DNA of 64,000 nt from Trametopsis cervina (Eukaryota > Basidiomycota > Agaricomycetes > Polyporales > Irpicaceae), in assembly GCA_022385755.1 (NCBI GenBank), contig MU278361.1, positions 655,776 through 719,775 of the forward strand, read 5' to 3'. Under the pieces are notes generated by a model. The model was given only the letters and a program-made list of their open reading frames with translations, did not search any database and was not told where the DNA came from. The translations under genes were made by a program, and so were the position numbers. The first letter of the stretch is position 1, and each line of letters starts with the position of its first letter. Shown in pieces: positions 11,272-23,146 of the stretch.

Positions 11272-13727
11272 TTATTTCTGGTCGACATTTGTAGATTCAG
11301 CCCCCACGGGAGCACGAGTTTGGTATACGGGTATGGTGATGGCCTCCCAGAGTTCAGGGGTCGCTCTGGAAATAGGGGGCGTGGAAAACCCTCGAGACTT
11401 CTTGAAGGCACGTTCGTTCGCGATGGCCTGCTCCACGGCTTGATCATCTTTAACCGGCTCCGCCTTAGGCTTCCCCTTAGGCACCTCCCTAAAGGGCTTT
11501 CTTTGTTCAATAAATGAGAGGTCCATGTGCTTCGTGGAAACGAATACTCTGAGGAAGCTCAGCTCCTCGTCCAGGCCGTCTTGGAGGCGATAATAAAAGG
11601 GTGCGGAGCCTGCTGCTCCGTAGCCTATTGTGAGTATTCCTGGTTGATCAGTCTCACTGCGAGGACGTAACGGAGGTTGCGCTATTTTCCCTGTTCCCGC
11701 AGTAGGAGGTAGATAATACGTCCCTATGGGATGGGTGAGATGACTGGATTGCAATATAACACTGACATCTGCCACTCACTGATACTGAGGTCACTGTCAA
11801 ACAGAAAGGCGGCAACATACATAGGAACGGTCGATGTGTTCGTGATTTTGAGACCGAAGTAGCGAGGACGAGTAGGATCCAGCTGAAGTTTGACAGCACC
11901 ATCAGAGTCAGAGATGAGGTTGTCCCCAACGGGCTTGAATGTGGAATTTATGTCGAGAGCTGAGCCCACAGATTCTTCAAGTTCTGTGAAACAGAGTTGG
12001 ACAAATTTCATTTTCGTTATATAAGGCGCGGGGTGCTGTCTCCGGAGATGCCACGAATAGCGAGCAGCGTATTGCAAGACTTCTGCGATAGCACCAAGGT
12101 CTGTGATGGGGACTGAGTGTACAACTTTCATGGTCTCCCAAGATGGTATACCGGACAACATGTGGAATTCGAAAACTGCGCTCCCTTCACCACTCTCAAC
12201 ACGTATATGTGCGTCCTCGAGGTTGCTGCTCAGAGAAATACGCATGTCGGTGCTACCAGGTAGGGGAGAGTTTTCGCCTGAGATTTGCTTCCGAAGTTCG
12301 TCGAGCATTTGATCGGGCCCAACATATACACGCAAAGCTTCTTTTGCACCGACGGAGACCTGGTATGCGAGTCCGGTGGATGATAACTGGAGCGGCTTGT
12401 CGTTGGGGACATCCAATTCCGTACGGAATGGTTCGAGACGTGAAGGGCTGGCCGTATGCAGTAGTGCATCGGATAACTTGTCACCATCGTAAAAACGCAG
12501 AGAGAATCCAGATCCTTCGGTGATACCATGGCCTTCACCGGCATGCATGATATATTTGGTCCCGTCCGATTGCACCTTGAACACATAGCCTCGCATGGCT
12601 CGCTTTTTCTGGAATAAATAGCGATCGCGCTGGAGGCCCTCGCATTGTGGATTCTGAACGATACGCCTAACGGGCAGTGAGTCTTCCATTTATGACTGGG
12701 TAAAATTTAGAGCATACTTATTCATGAAGCGAGGGATACGATCAAGCAGGTCGGTGTAGGTAATCGGGTTATTGACTGAAACCTCTTTCAAGGCCTTCAA
12801 AAGTGCTTTCGTGAATATCCCTCTTCCGTGTAGCTCCCAGGATTTCTCTCTGGAGTCACATGCGCTGAGGAGGATATGCGACCCTTGACCTAGGCGGATG
12901 GCTCTAGGAATAAGTCCGTTGTTGCGGCGCGGCTCCAGCGTACTATCGAGATCATTGGGAATGGGGATCTCCGTTTTCACCTCGCGAGGAATAGCATCAG
13001 GTTCGCCACTGTTGAGGCTCACTGCGTCTGAGTCTCGAGTGCCTGATGCAGAATGACAGCAGTCAAAGATGACTGTCTGCAAGATAAAAGGGTGTTCAGT
13101 GCGCTTACTGACATAGAAGTAGGAGGAGGGAAAACGTACTATGTTGTCGCCGTGCGACTCTGCAATATTGTCCAAAAGAAAGCCAAGTGTCCGGTCGGGA
13201 ATAGCGTGAGTAATGAGAGTGGATTCGACAGTGTTGTAATCGTAGGGAATGAGGCATTCTATAGTTTCTCCCTCCTCATAATGCCATTCGAGAGGAGGAG
13301 TGCCTGATCCGCCATGTCCTGCATAATAGATGAGAATTGGTGCGTCACGCTTGATGTTTTCAGTGGTTGCCAGATATTGCAGTTCTTCTATGATCTTCAC
13401 GCGCGTAGCTTGTTTGTTCAAGAGTAGGCGGATTTGCGATGTTGGAATTCGTAGACTGTCCTTGAGATATTCATAAATGCTATGTGCATCAGCCACTGCG
13501 CCGGTCAAGTTAGGTCCAAAACCGTTTTCGTTGACCAGCCGATCGGGTTCCGGAAGATCGGCCCGTTTGACCACTTCAGGGACGTGGGCATTGTGCAAGT
13601 ATTCATCTATACCAATGACCAAAGCGTGCATAGAAGAAAAGGCGGTGGTTCTGTAGTTGCTTGTTTGATTGACAAACATAGATAACGAATGGGAAGGTGC
13701 TCACTGTGTTTGAGATTGCGCCATCAT
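11272..13727 (-). CDS. Caspase-domain protein with C-terminal domain, copy 3
   Basis: This is an intact paralogue of copy 2, 743 residues, with exons 13727-13705, 13650-13140, 13076-12718, 12666-11780 and 11723-11272. The protein starts MMAQSQTQTTAFSSMHALVI. The likely catalytic dyad is His120 (in YYAGHGGSG) and Cys185 (in DCCHSAS; the second Cys matches the metacaspase position). The C-terminal half carries the same MHAGEGHGITEGS motif and the WHLRRQHP and DGLDEELSFLRVFVSTKH blocks as copy 2, but the final tail is about 40 residues shorter. All intron positions and phases match the other copies, and introns 3 and 4 even match in length (51 and 56 nt), which supports origin by tandem duplication. 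No signal peptide or membrane segment is seen, so a cytosolic protein is expected. Confidence 0.87.
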
Positions 13728-13835
13728 ACGAGTCGTAGAGGACACGTTGATCACCTGTGCTGACGGCCAATGTACGTTCTCCGGGGGCTCCGCGGCCAAC
13801 TTGGAGATGGGGCAACGCTATAGAACGTCTGTGTA

Positions 13836-13843
13836 TATTTATA
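13836..13843 (-). promoter_or_regulatory. TATA box of caspase copy 3
   Basis: TATAAATA on the minus strand, about 110 nt upstream of the copy 3 start codon and preceded by GAGCTCCCC as in copy 2. Confidence 0.6.
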
Positions 13844-13914
13844 GGGGAGCTCATATGTCGTCAATGCTAGGGGTATAAGCTATTTCTCGGCATGACTAGG
13901 GCTCTGTTCGATTG

Positions 13915-14060
13915 CGAGAACAAACCTTGTTCATTATCAACCCTGTACAGAAACTGTTTGCTTCGCTACTATAGAGATAGCAGCTCTGCGCTCCGTTTCC
14001 TCCTTGTGTGAGGTATCTTCCCAGACAATCGCATCCAATCCTGCACTCAGAGCACGGTCA
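13915..14060. promoter_or_regulatory. Conserved upstream block of caspase copy 3
   Basis: Third instance of the block; the dyad is at 13918-13932. It is followed by a small internal tandem duplication at about 14110-14270, in which the ...CCCTTGAAAGCC... segment occurs twice. That segment is single in the other two units. Confidence 0.5.
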
Positions 14061-17000
14061 CTCCCTGCACCACGATGATTCTATCACGCCACCAATATTG
14101 CACAGATGGTTCTGACAGTCATCATGTATCGAGCGGATGCGTGTACTTGAACCCTTGAAAGCCGCAATTGAGCGCGTGTGGACGATGTCTCGACCGTCAT
14201 TATTTATCAGGCGGATACGTAGGCTGGAGCCCTTGAAAGCCCTAACCAGGGCGCGTAAGGGCGATATCTCGTAACTGGGGGACACTCCGGCCTTAGAATT
14301 AGTGCAACAAACGATCCACCCGGTTTTCCAACTCACCGCGTACTGCGAGAGACTATGAGAGACTTGCACGTCGTCTCACTTTGCTATGGCTTTGCTGCAC
14401 CCATCTTGCTTCCCGTCGTTCGATGCGTTCTCAAACATGTGGATTATTTGTCTGCGACTGGATGCGCTCCTTGAGTGGTAGCCCCACTTGCGAATGTGTC
14501 GCTGCCGATAACGTCAGTACCTTCGATAGAGCCTCCCGTGCGTATCGGAGGCAATTTGGTTCTCTCTTGACGCCATTGCAGTGATCTGATGCATATTACT
14601 TGCCTGAATGCATGGCGCTGTTGAAAGCAAGGGGAAATGGGAAGCGCGATTGTATTGACTAGCTTGAATGGAAGACGCACGTTCGTAGTCGAAGATGCCG
14701 TTGGGAAGCGCAAGACCGGAAAGGATGCGTGTTTGCAGCCTGCGCACGCAGTACATTATTGCCGAGGCTGTGCAGGATACGCCACGTTTGCGCGTCAAGC
14801 CGTAGCTGAGATGTATTGTAAGTAGAAAATTTGTCCCTGCGGCGTGCGGTAATGAATGCCAAAGTTATAGTTGAACCGGTAACGTTACCTTATCTATGGG
14901 ATGTGATGAAGATAGAGGACGAGCGAGATAGTGTCATCGTTGATATGCAACTCCCTCCGGCGGTAGCTGGAACTGTGACGAGCGACCCATTGGCGAACAA
15001 CGATTTTGAATCAGATTCGTTGAGTAGCAGAAACCAACGGTCCTCCGCATGCTCTTCCGAGCCATCGCAAGCACAGCGAGAGAAGCGGCACGTGTCGCAG
15101 AGTACTGATGAACTCTTCAGAGCTGCTTCGAGGACTATCGACACCGACGGAGTCTAGACAGGGGTGCGAACCAAGGACCGACAGGTAGAGCGAGTAATGC
15201 CACTGTCTTGAGCACGTCGGCTTCATTTGGGGGTCTGTTGTCTATACCGGGAAGCTCTTGATGCTCTAAAACCGGAGACCATACACATTCGGTATACTTC
15301 GCGCCTTAGTACGCATCACGTATCGCGATGTGCACTAAGGTAGGAAGCATCTGTAGCGTACTGTTGAGCCGACGGAGGGTTGTATGCGTGTACGTGGCCG
15401 TCACCCCCGTCCGTGTTCTGCGGCAAAGCATCTACATGCCACATCCTCGAAGAGATCGCGCAAGGAACGGCGCACGCGCGAATGTATTTGACGGGTGCCG
15501 CGCATCCTCTTCCAGTAGAGTGGGAGAAGTGTTCTTCTCGCGCTGAAGATACAGTATCAACGGTACCATGAGCCCATCGGAGCACAGATGCAGTGCCAGA
15601 GACCGCCTCGTTGCGGTCGCTTGCGAGACCAAAAAGTCATGTGTGCAGACAGCCACCAACGAGAACCACCAAACCTTCCCGTGTCCTGGTCCGACAGACG
15701 CTCGTTGCTGTTGCCCTGCAAAGGGACGAATGTCGTAACGCGCTCCCTGCATATGCCATTCATCACAGTCACAAGAAGCGTGTTTGCGACCAGAGCTCTG
15801 AACCAGAATCACTTACCTAACTGGTTGCCCGGGGCACACGCTGTCGGTGGGACTATCGCTTCTTCGACAGGGCAGCCATCCCACGACGCGGACCAGTCCG
15901 AATATCCAAGTGCTTTGCAGGGTCTGATGTGGTCGTAAGTCGCCGTCAATTTGCAAGGGCCTCGGGCTGACCGTCTGTCCGAGCGCAAAAGTGGAAGCCT
16001 ATCTCTGCCTCGGGGCTGGTCAGTACGCAGATACAGTTGCCTCTCACCTACTTTTTGTCTTCTGAGATACCAGCATGGGGACTTGGCAAGATCTGTTAGC
16101 TTGTGTTCATCGCGCTTTGTCAAAGACATTCCGGAGTCCAGATCTCTAAACATCGCGAGGTCAAAACGTTTTCGACGTAGGAATTATGGTTAGTAACACC
16201 CACAGCGCATCGAGCGCTTGCGAATATCTGTAACAAATACAAGTAAACGGAATGCGCACCGCGTGCCGAGTAGATTGTAATATCCTCTCACAGACGTACT
16301 GTACAAACTTGCCGAATGATAGCTACCTACCGTAATATTATGGTGGTTAGCTAAAACGCTAAAACGTGTAAGCAAAGCTAACGAAGAACGATTTTTGGCA
16401 AACAAGCAGTGCACGTGCTGCAGGCGGAATGCTAGTTCTATGTTGTCGGGAATTACGCCTATTCAACAGATGTACGAAGAGAAGAGAGAGTATCTCAGAT
16501 GCGTGTTGTCACCCCGGCAGCTCGGAATAACACGAGCATACGGAGGTTTTCGAAGCGATGACGGTGCATTGTCGCGGAGCTGAAAGTTGATTGCCATATC
16601 TGTCCTCGTGCTCGCGCCACAATGGCTTCTGCGCCGCGAGATATATAGTGGAGAAAGGGAGTATAAACTTCAGGATCTTGTCTCTAGTGCACGACACTGC
16701 GACATGGCCTTCGTCTTGCCGTCATTCCAAATTCGGTAGCATTCTGAGATTCGTATGAATGTCACATGGCAGTATGTGAACGAGGAGCTAACACTTACCG
16801 GATTAATCGTGAAAGCGATAACGGTAAAGGCTTGACACACCAGCGGCCGAATCATCAAAGTAAACGACCTCCGTAAATCCATGAACCTCATTTTCTGCTT
16901 CGACGATTTGGAACGGGCGACACGCAAAATCACAATGGTGGTCGCGCCAAATCATATTCCATTTTTGCCAGGAAATGGCAATCAGGGGATACGGGTCCGA

Positions 17001-17108
17001 GTACAATCGTATGTCCAGTCGCAGAAAACTTCTTGGTATTCATGTGTCGACATTTGCAAGCCAGTCCAGCCCGGTCTCAGAGGCAAGTCACAGTAGTTCT
17101 CGTACCGA
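14061..17108. repeat. Decayed intergenic part of caspase tandem unit 3
   Basis: This is the equivalent of the two units above, recognisable to about 16640 (the stretch near 16540-16640 matches 3200-3310). A plus-strand frame at 14849-15157 is open for about 100 residues, but its counterparts in the other units are broken. Minus-strand fragments at 15809-16153 end at good splice donors yet cannot be joined to anything. From 16650 to 17108 nothing recognisable was seen. Confidence 0.35.
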
Positions 17109-17939
17109 TCAAAAGCTCCCACTCGCGGGGATAGCAGGCGCACTCGCACCTCCCTTCCCTGTTGCAGAGCCGGCTCCTGCCTTTGCAGCAGCTGCAGGTG
17201 CGGAATCGATATTGGTTGACACCTCGACCTCAGGCTCCAACGGCGTGAGCACGAAGAGTTCGCGCAGAGTTGGGCCGCCCTCGGCTCTCAGTACGACCTA
17301 CGTGAAAGGAGAGGAGGTGAGTCGCGGGAACGAGAGAGAAAGGCAGCAAGGTAATACGGACGCGGCGGTGACCATGCTCGTCGTGGTCGTGTGGGTTGTG
17401 GCTCACAGACCAGTAGTATACCTCTGGTCCCGGTGTCTTGCCAATGCTTTCCACCAAACGGCCGTGAAGAGGAAAATGCACGTTAAAAGTAGTTACACAC
17501 CACAAGCAGAGCCCAGAGCCTGCCCAACCCACCTCCAGACGAACTCGCCGGTGCCGATGCGGTGAGACTCAATGTTCCAGTCGTTAGTCTGCCTGCCTGC
17601 AGCAAGCGCGCCAATCTTGCCGTCCTGCGTAGGCGAGACGGGCAAGCCGTTCGCCTTGACAGTGTACTTGCCGTACTTGATTCCATCTGCTTCGGGATGA
17701 TTGTTTTTCTCGATGACCCACTGCACCATACCAGAATGAATAAGCCATCAATAAACGGAAAAGAGCTCAAAATCGAGCACACGTACGCTGGATGCAAGAA
17801 CACCGCTAGGGAGGATGACGATAGGTGCATGCTTTGCGGAGGCATACGTCGCGAGGCTGGTGTCCGTGGTGACGAACGAGCGTGTAATGCTGACATCTTG
17901 CAGAAGATAGTGGCCCGGCTTCAAAGTGGGTGCGTCCAT
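17109..17939 (-). CDS. Beta-trefoil protease-inhibitor-like protein (I66-like), copy 1
   Basis: The spliced product is 204 residues from exons 17939-17787, 17720-17533, 17446-17362 and 17297-17109; phases agree throughout. The first exon has the pattern KPGHYLLQDVS...IVILPSGV, followed by W-V-I, YTVKANGLPV and DWNIESHRIG. This pattern (PG-Y opening, a VLP-G-V strand, then repeated W-x-I strands) resembles fungal I66 inhibitors such as cospin, which are small trefoil proteins that block serine proteases. The conserved block YWSVSHNPHDHDEHGHRRV has many His and Asp residues and is shared with copy 2. The C-terminus is an Ala/Gly-rich tail absent from copy 2. An in-frame ATG at 17957 would add six residues. 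The family call is by pattern only; the gene model is more certain than the function. Confidence 0.6.
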
Positions 17940-19353
17940 TTTGCTGAAAGTCGGCATTCGAAGACAGTGTTTGGGCTGCTAAGACAAGTGTAGGGGGAGA
18001 GATCGTCTTTGGTGATGAAGTTTGAGCTATTTATCTGAAACGTGTGTGGGGGTCGTGTTGAGGGCACCGGTACAATGTTCGTCATCGCCGAATTCGACGT
18101 TGTACCGATGACATGTTGCATAGAAGGAGACAGCTTCCACTGGCTCTCCAAGCCGGAACGGCGCCACAAAGCCAACGAATGTTATATGCGCAAACTTATA
18201 CCAGAGGTCCGGTGAATACAAGTCTTCGGGCAGTTAGCACGCCGAAGGGGATCCAAATGAATCGAGAGCCACGCACAAGAAGCTCTGCCGACACAGACGT
18301 GTCTCCGTTTAGGGGCGAAGAACCGTACAGCCATCTTCAAGGGCTTGCAGCTACAATGGCCTTTGTGTGCGAGTCTATGATATACTTCGCGCGTGATAGT
18401 GGCCTTGAATACGATGGGATGGGTCTAGTTGCGGCGTCTGGCGAGGGGTACACTGCATAGCCAGTTATTACACGATGAGAGCTGGTAGTCAGACGAAACA
18501 GCGTGTCCGAGGAGCGTCATCAGAACATGAGGGGCACAGACGACTGCAAGGAACAGCGAGCGTGTGCCATCACGCCTCCATGCTAGAAAGTCAGTCGTGT
18601 CTCCGTAGTTGAAGCAGAGCTTGAAGTTGCATGGTGTATCTGTTGATCTCTCTGAGCAGACCAAATCGCCACGATGACAAGACCATTCCAGTGCGGGATC
18701 TGTCGCAGCTTTCTGCCCTCGCCGCGCCCGACATAGTCATCTCCACCTCTTCCCTACAGCCTTCGATGCTGCGTATCACGTCGCGAACAGATAGTGGAGT
18801 TCCGTTGTCAATGGACAGATGAGAATAGTCTCATACCCAGACGGCCCGGTCTACCTTCCTTTTGAGGCATGAGGCAGCGAGACACGAGCTCTGTATATGT
18901 TTTAGCCGCAGTGTTGCCTTGAGATACTTTGCTTTTGCTCGTGGTATGACTAGTAGCCACTATACATCTTCAGATGACGCGACATAAGCTGAATACATCG
19001 CGTCCTGGATGAGTCACATGACCGGATCAAGATCATCAGGTGTAACGCCCAAATAGGCAACAAATATTGTTCAACATCGTCTGTGCAAAAGAGCAGCGTT
19101 TAGGCGTGTTCCGTGGCACCGATTCATTAGCAGAGATACGCTATACTTGGGGCCTTGTCTTCCAATGCTCAATCTCAGATGCTTCGATGAGAGGTGGGTT
19201 ATGTTATTAGGAAAGAGCGAAAGAGCCGGACCCCGGCCCTACCTAAGTACACCAAGATATTGTACCCAACGGAAAGTTGAAGGCAGCAGGTACACTAACG
19301 CTAGTCCGATTCCAAAATAAAAATCATGGAAGTTGCGGTATGAGCAGGATGTG
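17940..19353. other. Intergenic, with direct repeat S1
   Basis: No gene is seen. The stretch at about 18890-19090 resembles 22860-23070 in the same orientation, with shared GTTGCCTTGA, GTCACATGACC and TCATCAGGTGTAA blocks. The pair therefore flanks the prolyl oligopeptidase gene. Confidence 0.4.
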
Positions 19354-22300
19354 TTAGTTACTACCTTGCGTAGCTGGTTTCAGACCCAAAGACTGGACGA
19401 CAAAGCCCCATGCGTCAGCAGCTTCCTTAATACTACAATGAAATGTGAATGAGTATATCGACGAGTTGTTATATCGCATGATAGGTGCTTACCTCTGGTC
19501 CGTAGATTTACCAACACCGTGTCCTGCTTGCTTGTCAATACGTATCAAGAGTGGATTAGGGTTGTGTGGAAGAGTGTGCTGGAGTGTGGCGGCGTGCTTG
19601 AATGAGTGCAGCGGTACGACACGATCATCATCTGAATGTAACACTTTAGTTTCAAATCTCCTCTTTGGCGTAAAACGTACGGTCAGCGGTAAGTAATATT
19701 GTCGGTGGAAGCTTCCTGTCGGTCGGTACATTGTGTAGTGGTGAAATAGGGTAGATAAAGTCGAAATCATCGGGGTCATGGGGATCACCATAGTCTGCGA
19801 TAAAATATCGACCAACGGTGAAGTCTGCGAACTACAGAGGCGGTCAACAAATACATATCAGCCGCCGATGCGCATGGATAATACCTTGAGAAGGTCAAGC
19901 ACCCCGACTTCTGCCACTGCAGCTCCTATCAAACCTTCAGGTGCTCGATTGACGCATGCAGCTACAAGGAGACCGCCATTGGACCCGCCATTGATGGCCA
20001 CCTTCCCGGGCGCAGAGTACTTGTTCTCGATGAGGTATTGGCTGAGCATGTCGGGTTATTCACTGAACACTGACTATCAACCTGGTCGATGCTTACGTTG
20101 CAGCAATGAAGTCATCGAAGCAATTTACCTGTTTTCGAAGTTGTCAGTAATTGTCGGATTCTTTTCAATCACACATGACAAACTTTGCGCTCTCGGATAC
20201 CTCCTTGATGCCACTCCTCCCCGAACTCACCCCCACCTCTGATGCTTGGAACAGCCAGCACGCCATGGTATCGTTGAAGGAATGTAAGCATGGCCGCGCT
20301 GAAGAACGGAGGGATAGAAATGCTGAACCCCCCATAGCCTTTATATTACTGACTTAGCGAAGATATCACAATTGAAGGAATGAACGTACCATATTGTATA
20401 GCCGGGGCAGTTCCGTCAAGCGGGGCATCTTTATGCTTCACGATAAACATGGGAATCTTCGTTCCATCCTTACTTTCGTACCAGACCTGGCTTGCTTCGA
20501 AGTCTTCTGGATTGAGGCCTCTCACAAACGTTGATCTATACGTAGACCACCTCTTCTTTTCGTCTGTCTCATTAAAATCGTATTTTGCGACGATCCCTGG
20601 GTTTGTAAACCCGCTAAGCGTGGCGAAGAACCAAGGCTGGTCACGTTGACCTGCGATCAATGCCGCGCCGAAAAAATCCGAGGCCACTCGTGTAAGACGC
20701 CTGCCGTCCATAGAGTGAATATAGATTTCGTCCTTCACCTGTAGTGCAAGATATGAGGCAGAGACATCGTTTGTAAGGCGCGAGACATACATTACGCTTG
20801 TAGACAGCCACCAACTTGTCGTTCGCAACAGCAAGCACACTCTCGAGATGCGCATTTGGATCCTCCGGGATGGTATCCTCGAATACATACTGCCCCGTGG
20901 GTGCGGAAATATCAACGAGAACCAATTTGTCCTGCGGAGCATCCTTATTCGTGAGCAGATAGAACTTCGTATCATCGTTTGCGATGCTAAGTGGTCATGA
21001 GTACTAGTAATATGTATATGAAGAGGACGCACTAAGTGTAAGCCGCGTCGAATTCGTCGACCACCTTGGTCCACTGCATATGCGGGCCAATGATGTTCTT
21101 CTGTAGGTCCGCAATCCATAAGAGATTCTTCTAGACCAGTAGCGCGTAAGATATGGCATTCGTGTGAAATTTGACAACAGTGTATTACCCTAGAAGGATC
21201 TTTGAGTATTGACAGGATGAGGTAACGGCCGTCGACCTCCGACACCTCAGCGCTCCAGATCCACTCAGGGTGTGACTCGTCCTCGTGCACCAGGATATCT
21301 TCAGCTGCGAGCAGATGTTGTGAATTAAAATGGGGCAGGAGAAAATTCAACATACATTGCAGTGTACCTACGCGGTGATAGTACAACATTGCATTCGCGT
21401 CGCTATCAGTTTCTGTTCCAGCAAGGGTGTCTGTGGCTGCACCATGAGACTTGCGTTCGGGGTAGCGCTAAAAGTGTGACGATCGGGGTTCGCATCCCGC
21501 CCGTATCAATGCCGACCTTGAGGTTAAAGTACAATACCTGCGAACCTGGTAGAAGAAACCTTTGGAGTCGTGAGTCCACGTGATGCTTGAGAATTTGATG
21601 AAGCGTAGCTCATCAGGCAAACGACCATCGTCGTGCGATACCTGGGCTGTGTCGTTGACCCTAGCGAGGGGAGCTGAGGTTGGGCGAGCGTATACCGTAA
21701 AGAAGTCACTTCCCTGCAAGTAAATAAGTGTGGTGCACTCGGGGATTTGATAGTGGCGGTCTTACAGAACGTGAGATACCGTATGCGAAGTATTCTCCGG
21801 ATGGAGAAAAGGCCGTTTCGCTCAGAGCAGCGGTGCCGTCCTTCGAGAGTAGGTTGGGCTAAATTTCGGGTAGAAGGTGACAGGGTGTGTCATATCGCGC
21901 GCGACGCATGCGAACGAAGTTAACGTGTCAGTTCGTGCAGTCATGGCTATATGGATAAGTACAGACGTCGAAAAATACCTCCCCTCCTGGTCCTGTTTCC
22001 TTCGAGAAGGTGGGAAGAGTGCTGTCTTTTGAACGATATATGACTAAGATTTTAGATGCCATTAAGTATTCATCGTACACAAAGGTGCTATGGGCACATA
22101 CCGGACTGGGCTTGAAGACCGCTGTTGAAATGCCAATACCAGCGACCATCTTTTTCTAAAGTTGGATGCGAGAACTACATTATGGCAATGATTCAGTTCT
22201 AAGCAGTAGCAGGATAGGTTAATGGGGCTCACTTTGACATAATCGGTGTTCGTCCTGATTTCGTCCTCGAGATTCTGGCGGTCCGGATTTTTATCCAAGT

Positions 22301-22592
22301 ATTCTCGAGTGAAAGCCTCTTGAGCAGTTATCCATTGACCGGTTTCATCCGAATTGTGTTCGAGCCATTCATATGGGTCGTGGACATGTACTTCGCCCTT
22401 CGCCCTGCTCTTGTAGACGTCTACGTGGTCCGACCTGCGTGCGGCGGGATACGTGTTTATATCCCACGGAGTAGGTATTCCGGTAGCGGCCGTAGATAAC
22501 GACCGCGAATAGTTCCGAGGAAGAAAGGAAACGAGTGAGATTGACTTGTGAGTACGCACAAGCGTCGAGAGATAGGGTAGAGGAACCCGCAT
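19354..22592 (-). CDS. Prolyl oligopeptidase (S9A)
   Basis: This serine peptidase cleaves short peptides after proline. I could splice 16 exons in frame into about 740 residues. The N-terminal part has the typical [16 protein letters not shown] and [12 protein letters not shown] motifs, followed by the seven-bladed propeller with [14 protein letters not shown] and [11 protein letters not shown]. The catalytic domain has [29 protein letters not shown], the nucleophile Ser in NGGSNGGLL, the Asp in [15 protein letters not shown] and the His in [10 protein letters not shown], so the triad is complete. The start at 22592 gives about 38 extra residues before PTPWD, rich in Arg, Ser and Leu and lacking acids, which may be a mitochondrial presequence. 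Most fungal S9A enzymes begin near the PTPW motif. It lies between the two I66-like genes on the same strand. Confidence 0.9.
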
Positions 22593-23146
22593 AGATTGTG
22601 TTTATATTCAGAGCGGATCCTAAAAGTGGAGCGGCCACACAATATTGCGTTCCGTATTTCCTGAGTTAAAAGCGAAAGGCGAACTTGCAGGGTAATTCCA
22701 CACGGGTAGCCTTATTCCAAATAGATGGGGGGCCACGTATCTCTCAGAGTTTCGCAGTTATATTAGACGACCGAAGTGAGTCAACTACAGACGCGTTCTT
22801 CTGGGTTGCGTTGATCCTGGAGCCGAGAGTCCGAGTCATACCGGCTCGTGCCTCGGTCGTGTTGCCTTGATGTTCCTTGTTTTATTCGTGGTACAGCTCT
22901 AGCCACCATATACCTTGAGGCAGCGCGGTGCAATGCAATTCGTACTTGCATGGCGGCCGTGGAAGAGGCTAAAACGCGTCGCGTGTCCCGGCATGTCACA
23001 TGACCTCATCTTGGTCATCAGGTGTAAAGCCCGAACAGGCAACATAGATCATACATAACTCGGAAGTATTCAATATGGATCGTACAAAACCAACTTTGCG
23101 GGCATTGTTACTAATATTTCCCTATCTACAGCATACAGCTGTACCT
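22593..23146. repeat. Intergenic with direct repeat S2
   Basis: This is promoter space of the oligopeptidase plus the second copy (about 22860-23070) of the direct repeat at about 18890-19090. No coding frame is supported. Confidence 0.35.

Noticed and set aside
12667..12717. Apparent bicistronic arrangement: caspase frame ending TAA immediately followed by ATG of the C-terminal-domain frame in copy 3 (and TAA followed by ACG in copy 2)
   Set aside because: A 51-nt GT-AG intron with a CTCAC branch-like site removes the stop in all three copies at the same place and phase (212-162, 6977-6927, 12717-12667). Ordinary splicing explains it. Only the retention consequence is kept as a finding.
14849..15157. 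Plus-strand open frame in caspase unit 3 that looks protein-like
   Set aside because: The homologous stretches in units 1 and 2 are broken in this frame and no splice partner is evident, so there is too little support for a gene.
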